DNA of 64,000 bases from Hyphomicrobium_A sp963776675 (GTDB lineage: Bacteria; Pseudomonadota; Alphaproteobacteria; Rhizobiales; Hyphomicrobiaceae). This document shows positions 44,737 through 53,529 of this stretch, piece by piece. The position numbers were made by a program, and so were the translations under genes. The stretch covers positions 1 to 64,000 of the forward strand of contig CAVZNR010000034.1 of assembly GCA_963776675.1 (NCBI GenBank). The letters are read 5' to 3'. The notes under the pieces were generated by a model. It had not been told where the DNA came from. It ran no database searches and saw nothing but the letters and a program-made list of their open reading frames with translations. Numbering within the stretch: the stretch's first letter is position 1; each line of letters begins with the position of its first letter.

Positions 44737-45635
44737 GCGGGCCGCTCCCAAAAATAGACAGTCGCCGGCTCGGGCTCCCAGACCTTGGCGTTCTCGATCC
44801 CCGGCAACGAGGCGAGCGCACGGTATTCGGAGCCGAAAGCGACGTAGTCGTCGGTCTCGGCCATAACGGCGGGCTTGCAGGCGATGGGATCGCGCAGGAC
44901 CCCGAACCCGTTCTCGGTGCCGACGACGAACGTGTAGAAGCCGTCGAGATCCTTGAGCGACTGCTCCAGGGCCTCGGCGAGGCTTGCACCCTCCTGCATG
45001 CGCCAGGTCAGATAGCCCGCGGCAACCTCGGTATCGTTCTCGGTCTCGAAACGGATGCCGCTGTCGCTCATGGCGCGACGCAAGGAGTTGTGGTTGGACA
45101 GCGAGCCGTTGTGCACGAGGCACTGGTCGCGGCCCGTGGAAAAGGGGTGAGCGCCGTTGGTCGTCACCGCGGACTCGGTCGCCATGCGCGTGTGCGCAAT
45201 CCCGTGCGACCCGGCCATCTCCGACAGCTTGAAACCATCGGCAACCGCGTCCGGACGCCCGACCGCCTTGTAGAGTTCCATGCGCGTGCCGGAACCGACG
45301 ATCTTTACGCCGCCGCTTTCCGCTTGGATCGCCGCCCGCGCCTTTTCTTCGAGTCCGGAAGGCAGCGTCAGAACTGCGTGGGTGCCATGGGGGGCGACCC
45401 CGATCGGCGCGCCGAGCGCTGAGGACATTCGTCCTGCAAGAGCGCCGAAATCATAGTTCGGGTCTTCCGCGCGCAAGGTCAGCTTGACGTGCGCAGCATC
45501 GCCCTTGCCGTAGACGGCAAATCCCGCGCTGTCGGGACCACGCTCGCACATGGTCCCCAGCATGCCTGTCATCAGTGCACCGAGCTTCGGCTCGAGCGCT
45601 GGATTCTTGAGGAAAAGTCCGACTATTCCGCACAC
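44733..45635 (-). CDS. mgsA: N-methylglutamate synthase subunit A (class II glutamine amidotransferase domain)
   Basis: 300 residues. Starts GTG-TGC, so after Met removal Cys2 (MCGIVGLF) is the N-terminal nucleophile. Other class II amidotransferase landmarks: ERGPDSAGFAVY, GIAHTRMATES, LVHNGSLSNHNSLR and ENDTEVAAGYL. In the NMG synthase it binds gamma-glutamylmethylamide in place of glutamine. First structural gene of the operon, 93 bases after the XRE-cupin regulator gene. Confidence 0.92.
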   Translation of the reverse strand: MCGIVGLFLKNPALEPKLGALMTGMLGTMCERGPDSAGFAVYGKGDAAHVKLTLRAEDPNYDFGALAGRMSSALGAPIGVAPHGTHAVLTLPSGLEEKARAAIQAESGGVKIVGSGTRMELYKAVGRPDAVADGFKLSEMAGSHGIAHTRMATESAVTTNGAHPFSTGRDQCLVHNGSLSNHNSLRRAMSDSGIRFETENDTEVAAGYLTWRMQEGASLAEALEQSLKDLDGFYTFVVGTENGFGVLRDPIACKPAVMAETDDYVAFGSEYRALASLPGIENAKVWEPEPATVYFWERPA

Positions 45636-45671
45636 GTGCGCAATTCATCCCTGTTGAGACACGGTAAAGCA

Positions 45672-45726
45672 TAGCGGAGCCGCTACGCCTGTCAACTGGG
45701 AGGAATATATATTTCCTTTGGGGAAA
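45672..45726. promoter_or_regulatory. Candidate operator/promoter region of the mgs-gmaS-mgd operon
   Basis: In the 93 bases between the regulator gene and mgsA there is a 6-2-6 inverted repeat (TAGCGG-AG-CCGCTA, 45672-45685) and an AT-rich core with GGAA (45702), TTTCC (45712-45716) and GGGGAAA (45720-45726), forming a second TTTCC-N3-GGGGAAA dyad. These are plausible sites for the adjacent XRE-cupin protein; no binding evidence. Confidence 0.4.
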
Positions 45727-45728
45727 GT

Positions 45729-46415
45729 CTAGGCCCGCGGATAGATGATTATCGAAAGATACGTCATCGGCAGCTCGGTGAGCTCCTCCGGCCCGTGCAG
45801 CGCGGCGGCATCGAAGTAGAGCGAGTCTCCCGGGACCAGCGGATAGACCTTGTCGGCATGGCGGTAGAGCACCTTGCCCGTCAGCATGTAGATGAACTCC
45901 ACGCCGGCGTGCTGAAACAGGGTGTAGGGCTTGGCCTCCTTGGTCAGCGTGATGAGGTAGGGCTCGACCACGATGTCGCCCGAGATCGAATGGCCGAGCA
46001 GCTGATACTGGTGCCCGGCCTTGGTGCCGCGCCGCTCGATCATCACGCCGTGCCCGGCGGAGACATGCGAGCAGTCCCGCTTTTCCTCGTAGCTGGCAAA
46101 AAACGTGGTCAGCGGCACGTTGAGGGCCCTGGCCAGGGCCTCCAGGCTGTCGATCGAGGCCGAAACAGCGCCGTTTTCGATTTTGGAGAGCATGCCGGCG
46201 GAAAGGCCCGCCTGCTCGGCCAGCTCGGTGCCCGTCAGGTCGAGCTTGCGGCGCAGGTTGCGCACCTGCGTGCCGATGGCGACCGCGATCGAGAGACTGG
46301 GGCTCTGCTGGGGCGCGTTCGACCCCGTCTTGAGATCCTGGGCACGCTCGGCCGCTTCGGTCTCTTTGCCCCGGCGCCCGGCCTCTTTCCGCCCCGCATT
46401 GTTCCGATCGGCCAT
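45729..46415 (-). CDS. XRE-family transcriptional regulator with cupin domain
   Basis: 228 residues. Residues about 48-105 form the helix-turn-helix (VRNLRRKLDLTGTELAEQAGLSAGMLSKIENG), and the C-terminal half is a cupin_2 sensor domain (ASYEEKRDCSHVSAGHG, HAGVEFIYMLTGKVLYRHADKVY, GDSLYFDAAALHGPEEL). Such regulators commonly control amine and amino-acid catabolism genes next to them, the cupin binding the inducer. Same direction as and directly upstream of mgsA, so it most likely controls the methylamine operon. A basic, low-complexity N-terminal tail of about 45 residues precedes the HTH. Confidence 0.88.
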   Translation of the reverse strand: MADRNNAGRKEAGRRGKETEAAERAQDLKTGSNAPQQSPSLSIAVAIGTQVRNLRRKLDLTGTELAEQAGLSAGMLSKIENGAVSASIDSLEALARALNVPLTTFFASYEEKRDCSHVSAGHGVMIERRGTKAGHQYQLLGHSISGDIVVEPYLITLTKEAKPYTLFQHAGVEFIYMLTGKVLYRHADKVYPLVPGDSLYFDAAALHGPEELTELPMTYLSIIIYPRA

Positions 46416-46730
46416 CGCTGCGCCTCGAAGGATCCTGGCCCTGGACGCCAGATATGGACAACAAGGACGATCCTCTCAGCAAATAGGACCGTGCCCAACC
46501 GAACGGATCTCACCTAGACCATTGTTCTCGGACGCTATTCATTTTGCAAGTGCGGCCAATTGCTGGCGCGGCCAAGCGGCCTTTCCCAAGCGCAATGGCT
46601 CGAATTCTACACTATTTAGAGAAGCGAGCATTCAGTTCGAGTGAAGCCCGAATCCACGGCTGAAGCTTAGCAACTCCTCAAGTCCGCCGCCCAAATATAT
46701 CGGCAGCGCTCACCCGAAAGTCCGCCACCA
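46416..46730. other. Divergent promoter region
   Basis: About 315 bases between the XRE regulator and the response-regulator gene. No gene or clear promoter motif is visible; a GC-rich CGCGGCCAAGCGGCC stretch and AT-richer flank around 46590-46625 may be regulatory. Confidence 0.4.
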
Positions 46731-47925
46731 ATGAGCACGGCATCCATCGAGGGGCGGCGCATTTGCGTCGTGGACGACGACGACATGTACCGTGAGTTTC
46801 TCAAGGTGCTGCTCGGCGGACTGAACGCACGTGTGTGCGAGGCGCGTAGCGGTCAAGATCTCATCGAGTTGCTGGACCACGAGACGTTCGACTGCGTCCT
46901 CCTCGACTATCACCTGCAGTCGGAAAGCGGCCTGGGCGTCCACGAGTCGATGCTGTCGAAGTTCGAGCGGCCACCCCCCGTCGTGATACTCACGGGGACG
47001 GAAAACAATCGCACGATCATCAAGGCGTTCCGGCGCGGCGTCAGCGACTACGTCCTGAAGCGCAGCCTGCGTCCCGAGGAGTTGCTCCATGCGATACACG
47101 GAGCCATCGAGCGCCACCAGAATGAAAGCTCCGATCGCGACGAGCTGACGCGATTGAAGCAGCGCGCCTCGTTCGACGACCTCACCGGCGTATTCACGTT
47201 CCAATCCGTTCAAGAGCGAATGGAGCAGATCGCACGCGGCGGTGACCGCTTGTTCGCAGTCATGTTGATTGCATTCAACGAATTCGATCTGATCGTAGAG
47301 AAGTTCGGCAGTGTAACCGCCGACCAAGCGTTACGTACGTTTGCCTCGCGGCTGCGCAAGCTCGGGCGGCGCATCGATGTCTGCGGCCGTCGTGGACGGG
47401 CAACATTCGTTTATTTGATGGACGCCGATGTCGACCCCGCAACGATCTGCGACATCGCCAGCCGCCTCGAACGATCTTTGAATTTCACCATGAACCTGCA
47501 CGACGCGAGCTTGGACGTCTCGGCAACCGTCGGGGCGGCCATGCGCTGTCCGGAGAGCCGACAGCCCCGAAAGCGTGCTTGCGGCGGCCGAACGGGCCTT
47601 GGCGAGCGCGCTGGAGATACGTGAGGACGCGCAAGCGGTCGACCATCAACAAGCGTCAGACGAGGGCCCGGTGCGCCGCACCAGCGATCGCAGGCGTGAG
47701 CGACGCCAACGCGTGCTCAAGCAAGCGCAGATCGTCAGCCTCGATCCGTTTCTATCGGTTTCGTGCATAATCAGGGATCTATCGAGCCAGGGAGTGCGCC
47801 TGCGGATTGAGGCGTACTTCAACGTCCCCAAACAGTTCGACCTCGTTTTCACCAGCTCAGCGCTGCGCAAACGCGTGCGCAAGGTCTGGCAGAACGGGAT
47901 GGAGCTCGGCGTAGAGTTCGTTTGA
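46731..47925 (+). CDS. Response regulator - degenerate GGDEF - PilZ protein, with one frame change
   Basis: An N-terminal receiver domain (CVVDDDDMYREFL, phospho-Asp in VLLDYHLQSESG, TG and K in VILTGTE and DYVLKRS) leads to a GGDEF-like domain (FDDLTGVFTFQSV, AFNEFDLIVEKFG) in which the GGDEF motif is replaced by CGRRGRATFVYLM, so cyclase activity is unlikely. Near base 47558 one extra base (CCGAC for CGAC) shifts the frame; in the new frame come DSPESVLAAAERALASALEIR completing the GGDEF fold and then a PilZ domain with RRERRQR and RDLSSQGVRL, the c-di-GMP-binding motifs. Read together it is a c-di-GMP effector under phosphorelay control. Confidence 0.8.
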
Positions 47926-47973
47926 CGAGGGCGGCCGCCCGTGCCCACGGCGCACCTGACCAGCCCCCACCAG

Positions 47974-48050
47974 TGGCGATCCCGGCAGGATTCGAACCTG
48001 CGACCCTCTGCTTAGAAGGCAGATGCTCTATCCGACTGAGCTACGGGACC
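47974..48050 (-). tRNA. tRNA-Arg (anticodon TCT)
   Basis: 77 nt including an encoded CCA. The minus strand folds with acceptor GGTCCCG/CGGGATC, D-arm AGCTCAGTCGGATAGAGC, anticodon loop CTTCTAA giving TCT, and T-arm GGTTCGAATCC. Confidence 0.95.
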
Positions 48051-48328
48051 TTTGGTATCGGACCGGCGGGCCACGTTTGCACCGCGGCATATCACGCAAC
48101 CCCTTCTCCGATACGCCGCCACCCCCCCATTGGCAAGCATAGGTCGAGCCGCCGAGAGCGGGCTTTATTCAGTCTACGTAAGGGTCCTGAGGCCCGATTT
48201 GCGCGCCAAGGTCCATTGATCGTGACGGCGGACCCGTGGCAGAACACGTCTAACAACAATGAGAAGCGTGGAATCCCCAAAGGGCACGCGCTTCCAATGG
48301 AATGGGGACACAAGGGGAGACGCGTCCA

Positions 48329-50023
48329 ATGACGGCCACGGCCATGAGTGCATCTGCACCGGGGTTTCTTTCGCGCGAGCGTATCGTCGCCAAGCCAGGG
48401 TTCAACCGCTGGCTGGTTCCACCCGCCGCTGTTGCCATCCACCTGTGCATCGGCATGGTCTACGGGCTCAGCGTTTTCTGGCTGCCCATGGCGCAGGCGA
48501 TCGGCATCACCAAGCCCGTCGCCTGCCCCGACATGACCATGGTGCAGTCGCTGTTCACCACGTCGTGCGACTGGCCCGTCACCAATCTCCTCATCATCTT
48601 CACGATCGGCATCGTTTTCCTGGGCCTGTCGGCGGCCGTGTTCGGTGGCTGGCTGGAGCGGGCCGGTCCGCGCAAGGCAGGAGTGGTCGCGGCGCTGTGC
48701 TGGGGCGGCGGCTTCATCATCTCCGGCGTCGGCGTCTACATTCACCAGCTCTGGGTGGTCTGGCTCGGCCTGGGCGTCATCGGCGGTATCGGTCTCGGCC
48801 TCGGCTACATTTCGCCGGTCTCCACCCTCATCAAATGGTTCCCCGACCGGCGCGGCATGGCGACCGGCATGGCCATCATGGGCTTCGGCGGCGGCGCCAT
48901 GATCGGCTCGCCGCTTGCCGTCATTCTCATGAACGGCGGCGATTTCATCAACGTCGACCTACCCTCGCTGGGGCACGTCCAGCTACACTTCGACGGGTTC
49001 CGCACCGCGACCTCGGTCGGCGTGTGGCAGACCTTCATGGTCATCGGCGCCGGCTACATCGCCTTCATGCTGGGCGGCGCCTTCGGCTACCGCGTCCCGC
49101 CCGAGGGCTGGCAGCCGGACGGCTGGGCCCCGCCGACCAGCTCGCACGCCATGATCACGTCGGGGAACGTGCATCTCGAGGACGCGCACAAGACGCCGCA
49201 GTTCTGGCTGATCTGGATCGTGCTGTGCATGAACGTGTCGGCCGGCATCGGTGTGCTGGCCATGGCCTCGCCGATGCTGCAGGAAATCTTCGCCGGCTCC
49301 CTGATCGGTCTTCCCGACCTGACTTTCGGACAACTGAGCGAGGCGCAAAAGATCTCCATCGCGGCAATTGCGGGTGGCTTCGTCGGCTTGCTGTCCCTGT
49401 TCAACGCCGGCGGGCGCTTCTTCTGGGCGTCGCTCTCGGATTACATCGGGCGCAAACGGACCTACTTCATCTTCTTCGCGCTCGGCATGGTGCTCTACGG
49501 GTCGGCGCCGACGCTTGCCCACTGGGGCGCACTGGCGCTATTCGTGGCCGCCTTCTGCGTCATCCTGACGATGTACGGCGGCGGCTTTGCCACGGTCCCG
49601 GCCTATCTCGCCGACATCTTCGGCACCAAGTACGTTGGCGCCATCCACGGCCGGCTCCTGACCGCATGGTCGACGGCCGGCGTTCTGGGCCCGTTGGCCA
49701 TCGGCTATATTCGCGACGCCCAGATCGCGGCGGGCATCCCCAAGGCGCAGGTCTATGACCAGACCATGTACGTCCTCGTCGGCTTCCTCATCGTCGGCCT
49801 CATCGCCAACGCGCTGATCCAACCGGTGCACGACAAGCACTTCATGAAGGTCGACGCGGAGGACCTCGTGGGAACGTCCAAGCTCACGACCACCGGCGCG
49901 CACGGCATCGGCTTCGGCGGCTTCAGCTTCGGCGCGCTGATCGCCTGGCTCCTGGTCGGCATTCCGTTCTTCTGGGGCGTCTGGAACACGATCGTGAAGG
50001 CCATCGCACTGTTCGGCGGCTAA
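48329..50023 (+). CDS. OFA-family MFS transporter (oxalate/formate antiporter-like)
   Basis: 564 residues from the ATG at 48329, preceded by AGGGGAGA. Twelve spans with the OFA hallmark opening (NRWLVPPAAVAIHLCIGMVYGLSVFWLP), PRKAGVVAALCWGGGF, GYISPVSTLIKWFPDRRGMATGMAIMGFGGGA, and SDYIGRKRTYF in the second half. A long loop between the halves (about residues 230-280) and a hydrophobic C-terminal extra span are present. The family exchanges oxalate and formate or carries other monocarboxylates; here formate export or import would fit a C1 metabolism, but substrate is not determinable. Confidence 0.88.
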   Translation: MTATAMSASAPGFLSRERIVAKPGFNRWLVPPAAVAIHLCIGMVYGLSVFWLPMAQAIGITKPVACPDMTMVQSLFTTSCDWPVTNLLIIFTIGIVFLGLSAAVFGGWLERAGPRKAGVVAALCWGGGFIISGVGVYIHQLWVVWLGLGVIGGIGLGLGYISPVSTLIKWFPDRRGMATGMAIMGFGGGAMIGSPLAVILMNGGDFINVDLPSLGHVQLHFDGFRTATSVGVWQTFMVIGAGYIAFMLGGAFGYRVPPEGWQPDGWAPPTSSHAMITSGNVHLEDAHKTPQFWLIWIVLCMNVSAGIGVLAMASPMLQEIFAGSLIGLPDLTFGQLSEAQKISIAAIAGGFVGLLSLFNAGGRFFWASLSDYIGRKRTYFIFFALGMVLYGSAPTLAHWGALALFVAAFCVILTMYGGGFATVPAYLADIFGTKYVGAIHGRLLTAWSTAGVLGPLAIGYIRDAQIAAGIPKAQVYDQTMYVLVGFLIVGLIANALIQPVHDKHFMKVDAEDLVGTSKLTTTGAHGIGFGGFSFGALIAWLLVGIPFFWGVWNTIVKAIALFGG

Positions 50024-51178
50024 TCAGACGGGCACTTCCTGCCACTGGCGCATCCAGCGCCGGTCGATCTGGTCCTTGAGCCACCAAACGAGGCGCCCCT
50101 CGGCCGCCCAATCCCCGCGCGAGGCGATGGCATACTTGTCGCCGGTGGAGATGAGCGACAGGAACTTTGTCTGCGGGGTGAAGGGCAGCGGCTCTTCCCC
50201 CTGCAGCACACGGCGCAGGTTGTCGGCCAAGTGCGGCCCCTGGCGCACGGCGAAGACACCGGCCTTGGGACGCGGATGGTCGCGGTTGGAGGCGACGTCG
50301 CCGGCAGCGAAGATGCGGGGGTCCGAGACCGACCGCAGCGTGGCATCGACGACGATGAAACCTGCCCGATCAAGCTCGAGCCCCGTCGCGGCGAGCCAGG
50401 GCGCGCCGCCCGCCTCCGTCACCCAGACGAGCTCGTCGTAATTGAGGGTGCTGCCGCTCTCGCACACGACGCGCCCCGCCTCTACGGCCCTGACGCCGTC
50501 GTGCTCAATGACGGTGACGCCCCGAGCCGCGAGGATGCGGCGGAAGCGGCGGCGCACCGAGGCGTTGTGGCCCTCCAAGAGCTCGCCCTTGGTGATGACG
50601 GTGAAGCTGTAAGCGTCGGGATTGCGGCCGCGCTCCTGCGCCAGCGTCCGCAGCCGGTGTCGCATGGCGAGCGTCACCTCCACGCCGGCCGCGCCGCCGC
50701 CCACCGTAACAAAGCCCAAGGGCCCCGCCTCGCGCGCGACGCGCTCGAGCAGCGCGGCCCAGCGCGCACGCAACGTCGACACCGGCTTGACGGGTGTGGC
50801 GAGGCGGTCGGCGCCGGGCACCGTCTTTAGGTTTGGCGTCGATCCGATATCGAGAGAAACGATGTCGTAGGGGACAGGCGGGCCGTCGCGGCACAGCACA
50901 GTACGGGCGTCGCGGTCGACACCGACGGCCTCGTCGTGGATGAGGCGGGCCCCGGCCCGGGCCGCCAGCGGGCCCAAGTCGATGTAGCACTGCCCGGCCG
51001 TATAATGGCCGGCGATGAAGCCCGGCAGCATGCCCGAGTAGGGCGTCTCGACGTCGCGCGCGATCAGCGTCAATGCGACGCCGGGAAGGGGCCGCTTGGC
51101 GAAGCTGTCGAGAACATAGACCTGCGCGTGGCCGCCGCCGACGAGGACGAGGTTCTTGTCAGACCCTGCCGTTGCCAT
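50024..51178 (-). CDS. FAD-dependent pyridine nucleotide-disulfide oxidoreductase (NDH-2/SQR-like)
   Basis: 384 residues from the ATG at 51178 with GGAGGAGAT upstream. N-terminal FAD-binding LVLVGGGHAQVYVLDSF, TPYSGMLPGFIAGHY, second dinucleotide motif FVTVGGGAAGVEVTLAM, and the C-terminal IFAAGDVASN. TPYSGMLPG and the HAQVYVL motif are typical of the subgroup found alone or fused to selenide water dikinase. Probably a membrane-associated NADH or thiol dehydrogenase. Its stop directly adjoins the transporter stop. Confidence 0.82.
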   Translation of the reverse strand: MATAGSDKNLVLVGGGHAQVYVLDSFAKRPLPGVALTLIARDVETPYSGMLPGFIAGHYTAGQCYIDLGPLAARAGARLIHDEAVGVDRDARTVLCRDGPPVPYDIVSLDIGSTPNLKTVPGADRLATPVKPVSTLRARWAALLERVAREAGPLGFVTVGGGAAGVEVTLAMRHRLRTLAQERGRNPDAYSFTVITKGELLEGHNASVRRRFRRILAARGVTVIEHDGVRAVEAGRVVCESGSTLNYDELVWVTEAGGAPWLAATGLELDRAGFIVVDATLRSVSDPRIFAAGDVASNRDHPRPKAGVFAVRQGPHLADNLRRVLQGEEPLPFTPQTKFLSLISTGDKYAIASRGDWAAEGRLVWWLKDQIDRRWMRQWQEVPV

Positions 51179-51261
51179 CGATCGATCTCCTCCGCCCCCG
51201 TTCATTAGAACGGCGAGGAGATGAATTCGTTACAATTGCGGGAATGATATTGCCGCGCGCC

Positions 51262-51567
51262 TCAGTGCGTCCAGCGGCCGATGCGGCCGTACTTGAAGTT
51301 GTCGGCGTAAGTCCGGCGGATCATTTTGCGCGGTTCCGGCTCGTAGACCCGATAGGGAAACCCCTCACGCTCGGCGTAGGCGATGGCCTCCTCCTTGGTG
51401 TCGAAGGAGAGCTGCACCTGGTTGCGCATATCGCGCGAGCCGGTCCAGCCCATCAGCGGATCGAGCTCGCGCGGAGAGGCCGGCGCAAACTCCAAGATCC
51501 AATCCTTCGTGCGGGCTTCCCCCTGCTGCATGGCGGTTTTGGCCGGCTTGTAGATGCGCGCAAGCAT
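51262..51567 (-). CDS. ETC complex I subunit, NDUFS4-type
   Basis: 101 residues. ARIYKPAKTAMQQGEARTKDW, LEFAPASPRELDPLMGWTGSRDM, VQLSFDTKEEAIAYAEREGF and the C-terminal YADNFKYGRIGRWTH match the conserved NADH dehydrogenase Fe-S protein 4 region, an accessory complex I subunit shared by alphaproteobacteria and mitochondria. Stands alone, as usual in this group. Confidence 0.93.
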   Translation of the reverse strand: MLARIYKPAKTAMQQGEARTKDWILEFAPASPRELDPLMGWTGSRDMRNQVQLSFDTKEEAIAYAEREGFPYRVYEPEPRKMIRRTYADNFKYGRIGRWTH

Positions 51568-51839
51568 GCGGGGGTCACCTTCGTTGCAAGATCATCGAAC
51601 CAGTGATTGGCATTCAAATACAGTCTAGCGGCTTCGGCGTCCCCTGAGAACGAGGAAGTTGCTCCTGCGGCCTCCCAGCACGGGACGCTCTTGCGCCCAA
51701 GTGCCTTCGCTTTGAGGCAATCTGCGAACAATCTCGCACAGCGTTCGCGTTGGACCGCCGTCTGCTCTAGAAGTGTTGGGACTATCGCATTCCCGTGGCC
51801 CGCGACTCCGGCGCGTCGCCTGACGCCATCCCACCATTC

Positions 51840-53262
51840 ATGCAGATGTTCACATCCCAAGCGCATAGCCGTCCTTTGCCGTGCAGACTTCGCGGTCTTC
51901 ATAGAGCGGCCGCCTTTGGCCGGGCCGTCCTGGTTGCAGTGGCACTCTGCGTGACTGCCTCGGCCATGGCTCAGGAGACGACGACGCCCGAGCCGGCGAA
52001 GGAGGCGGTCGTCAGTCGTCCCCAAAGCAGAGGATTCCGACATCGCCCAGCGCCTGGAGCGCATCCTCAAGTCGACGCAATGGTTCGTTGCCCCGAAGGT
52101 CACCGTGCGCGATGGCGTCGTCACGCTGGACGGCAAGACCGAGACGCACGACCACCAGACCTGGGCCGGCGAGCTGGCGCAAAAGACCGAAGGCACCGTC
52201 GCCGTCGTCAACCGCATCGAGGTCGAGACGCACGTGGGCTCGACCTTCGGCCGCGCCCGCGACGAGGTCGTGCGGCTCACCAGACAGGCCATGCAGATCT
52301 GGCCGCTCGTGGCGCTTTCCCTCGTGATCCTCGCGATCACGTGGCTTGTTGCGAAGCTCGTTGCGATGTTGGCGCGCAGGCTCTTCGCGCACCGCATCGA
52401 GGCGCCGCTGCTGCTCGACGTGATTGCACTCGCCTTCTCGATCCCGATCTTTCTGCTTGGGCTCTATTTCGTGCTGCAGGCCGCGGGCCTGACGCGATTG
52501 GCCCTGACCGTGCTGGGCGGCACCGGGCTGGCCGGCATAATCATCGGCTTCGCCTTCCGCGACATCGCCGAGAACTTCCTTGCCAGCATCCTGCTGAGCG
52601 TCCGCAATCCGTTCCGGCTGGGCGATCTGATCGAGGTCGCCGGCCACACCGGCATCGTGCAGAACCTGAACACGCGCAGCTCCGTTCTGCTGACGCTCGA
52701 CGGCAATCACGTGCAGATTCCCAATGCCACCGTCTACAAGAGCACCATCAAGAACTACTCGAGCATCCCGAGCCGCCGCGCGGAGTTCACAGTCGGCATC
52801 GGCTACAATTCCTCGACGGCCAAAGCGCAAAGCCTGATCGCACAGATCCTGCACAATCACCCGGCCGTGCTCGACCAGCCCGAACCTCTGGTGCTCGTGA
52901 ATGATCTCGGGGAAGCCACCGTCAATCTGCAGATCTACTACTGGTTCGACAGCGCCACCTACTCGCCCATCAAGATCAACTCGGCGCTGTTGCGCCTCAC
53001 CAAGAACGTGCTGCTCGAGAACGGCATCGAGCTGCCCGATGCCGCGCGCGAGGTGGTGTTCCCCAAGGGCGTGCCCGTCATACAGATGAGCGAAGCGGCC
53101 GCAGCCGAGCCCGCGCAAGGATCGCGCAAGCCGCCAGCTACCGATGACGAGACGAGCGCCGTCACGGCCGGCGAAGGCAATTTGTCGAACGAGGAAGCAG
53201 AGGTGAGCGAGCGCTCCAAGGGCACCGTGCCGGAGGCGGAGGAGAACCTGCTGAAGGAGTAG
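51840..53262 (+). CDS. BON domain - MscS mechanosensitive channel, with one frame change
   Basis: From the ATG at 51840: signal peptide (AFGRAVLVAVALCVTASAMA), then after a one-base frame change near 52022, EDSDIAQRLERILKSTQW, a BON domain (VTVRDGVVTLDGKTE, AVVNRIEVET), membrane spans (WPLVALSLVILAITWLVAKLV, VIALAFSIPIFLLGLYFVL, LALTVLGGTGLAGIIIGFAF) and the MscS pore/beta domain (DIAENFLASILLSVRNPFRLGD, GIVQNLNTRSSVLLTLDG, IPNATVYKSTIKNYS). The third span plus FRDIAENF is the pore-lining TM3 type. It should open on membrane tension, releasing solutes during hypo-osmotic shock. Tail is acidic. Confidence 0.88.
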
Positions 53263-53292
53263 CGGCGCGCGGCAGGTGCCAAACCGCTCAAG

Positions 53293-53369
53293 TGGTCGGG
53301 GCAGCGGGATTCGAACTCGCGACCCCTTGCTCCCAAAGCAAGTGCTCTACCAGGCTGAGCTATGCCCCA
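53293..53369 (-). tRNA. tRNA-Pro (anticodon TGG)
   Basis: 77 nt with encoded CCA. Minus strand: acceptor TGGGGCA/TGCCCCG, D-arm AGCTCAGCCTGGTAGAGC, anticodon stem-loop ACTTGCTTTGGGAGCAAG with TGG, T-arm GAGTTCGAATCCC. Confidence 0.95.
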
Positions 53370-53529
53370 ATTCAAAAGCTGACTGCTTCTGCTCACTTCT
53401 CGCCCGCTCGTCAAGTCGCGCCGTCCGGACAAAGGCGGAACAGTCCTACGAGCCCTAGAGGATCCGCTCACAGCAAGCCCTTGCGGCGCGCACGGCTGAC
53501 CACGATCGCGGGCGCCATTGCGCTCATGG

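Noticed and set aside
51453..52397. Minus-strand frame overlapping the NDUFS4-type gene and the start of mscS
   Set aside because: A short part around 51600-51870 looks faintly protein-like, but it overlaps two well-supported genes, has no start signal and no recognisable domain.
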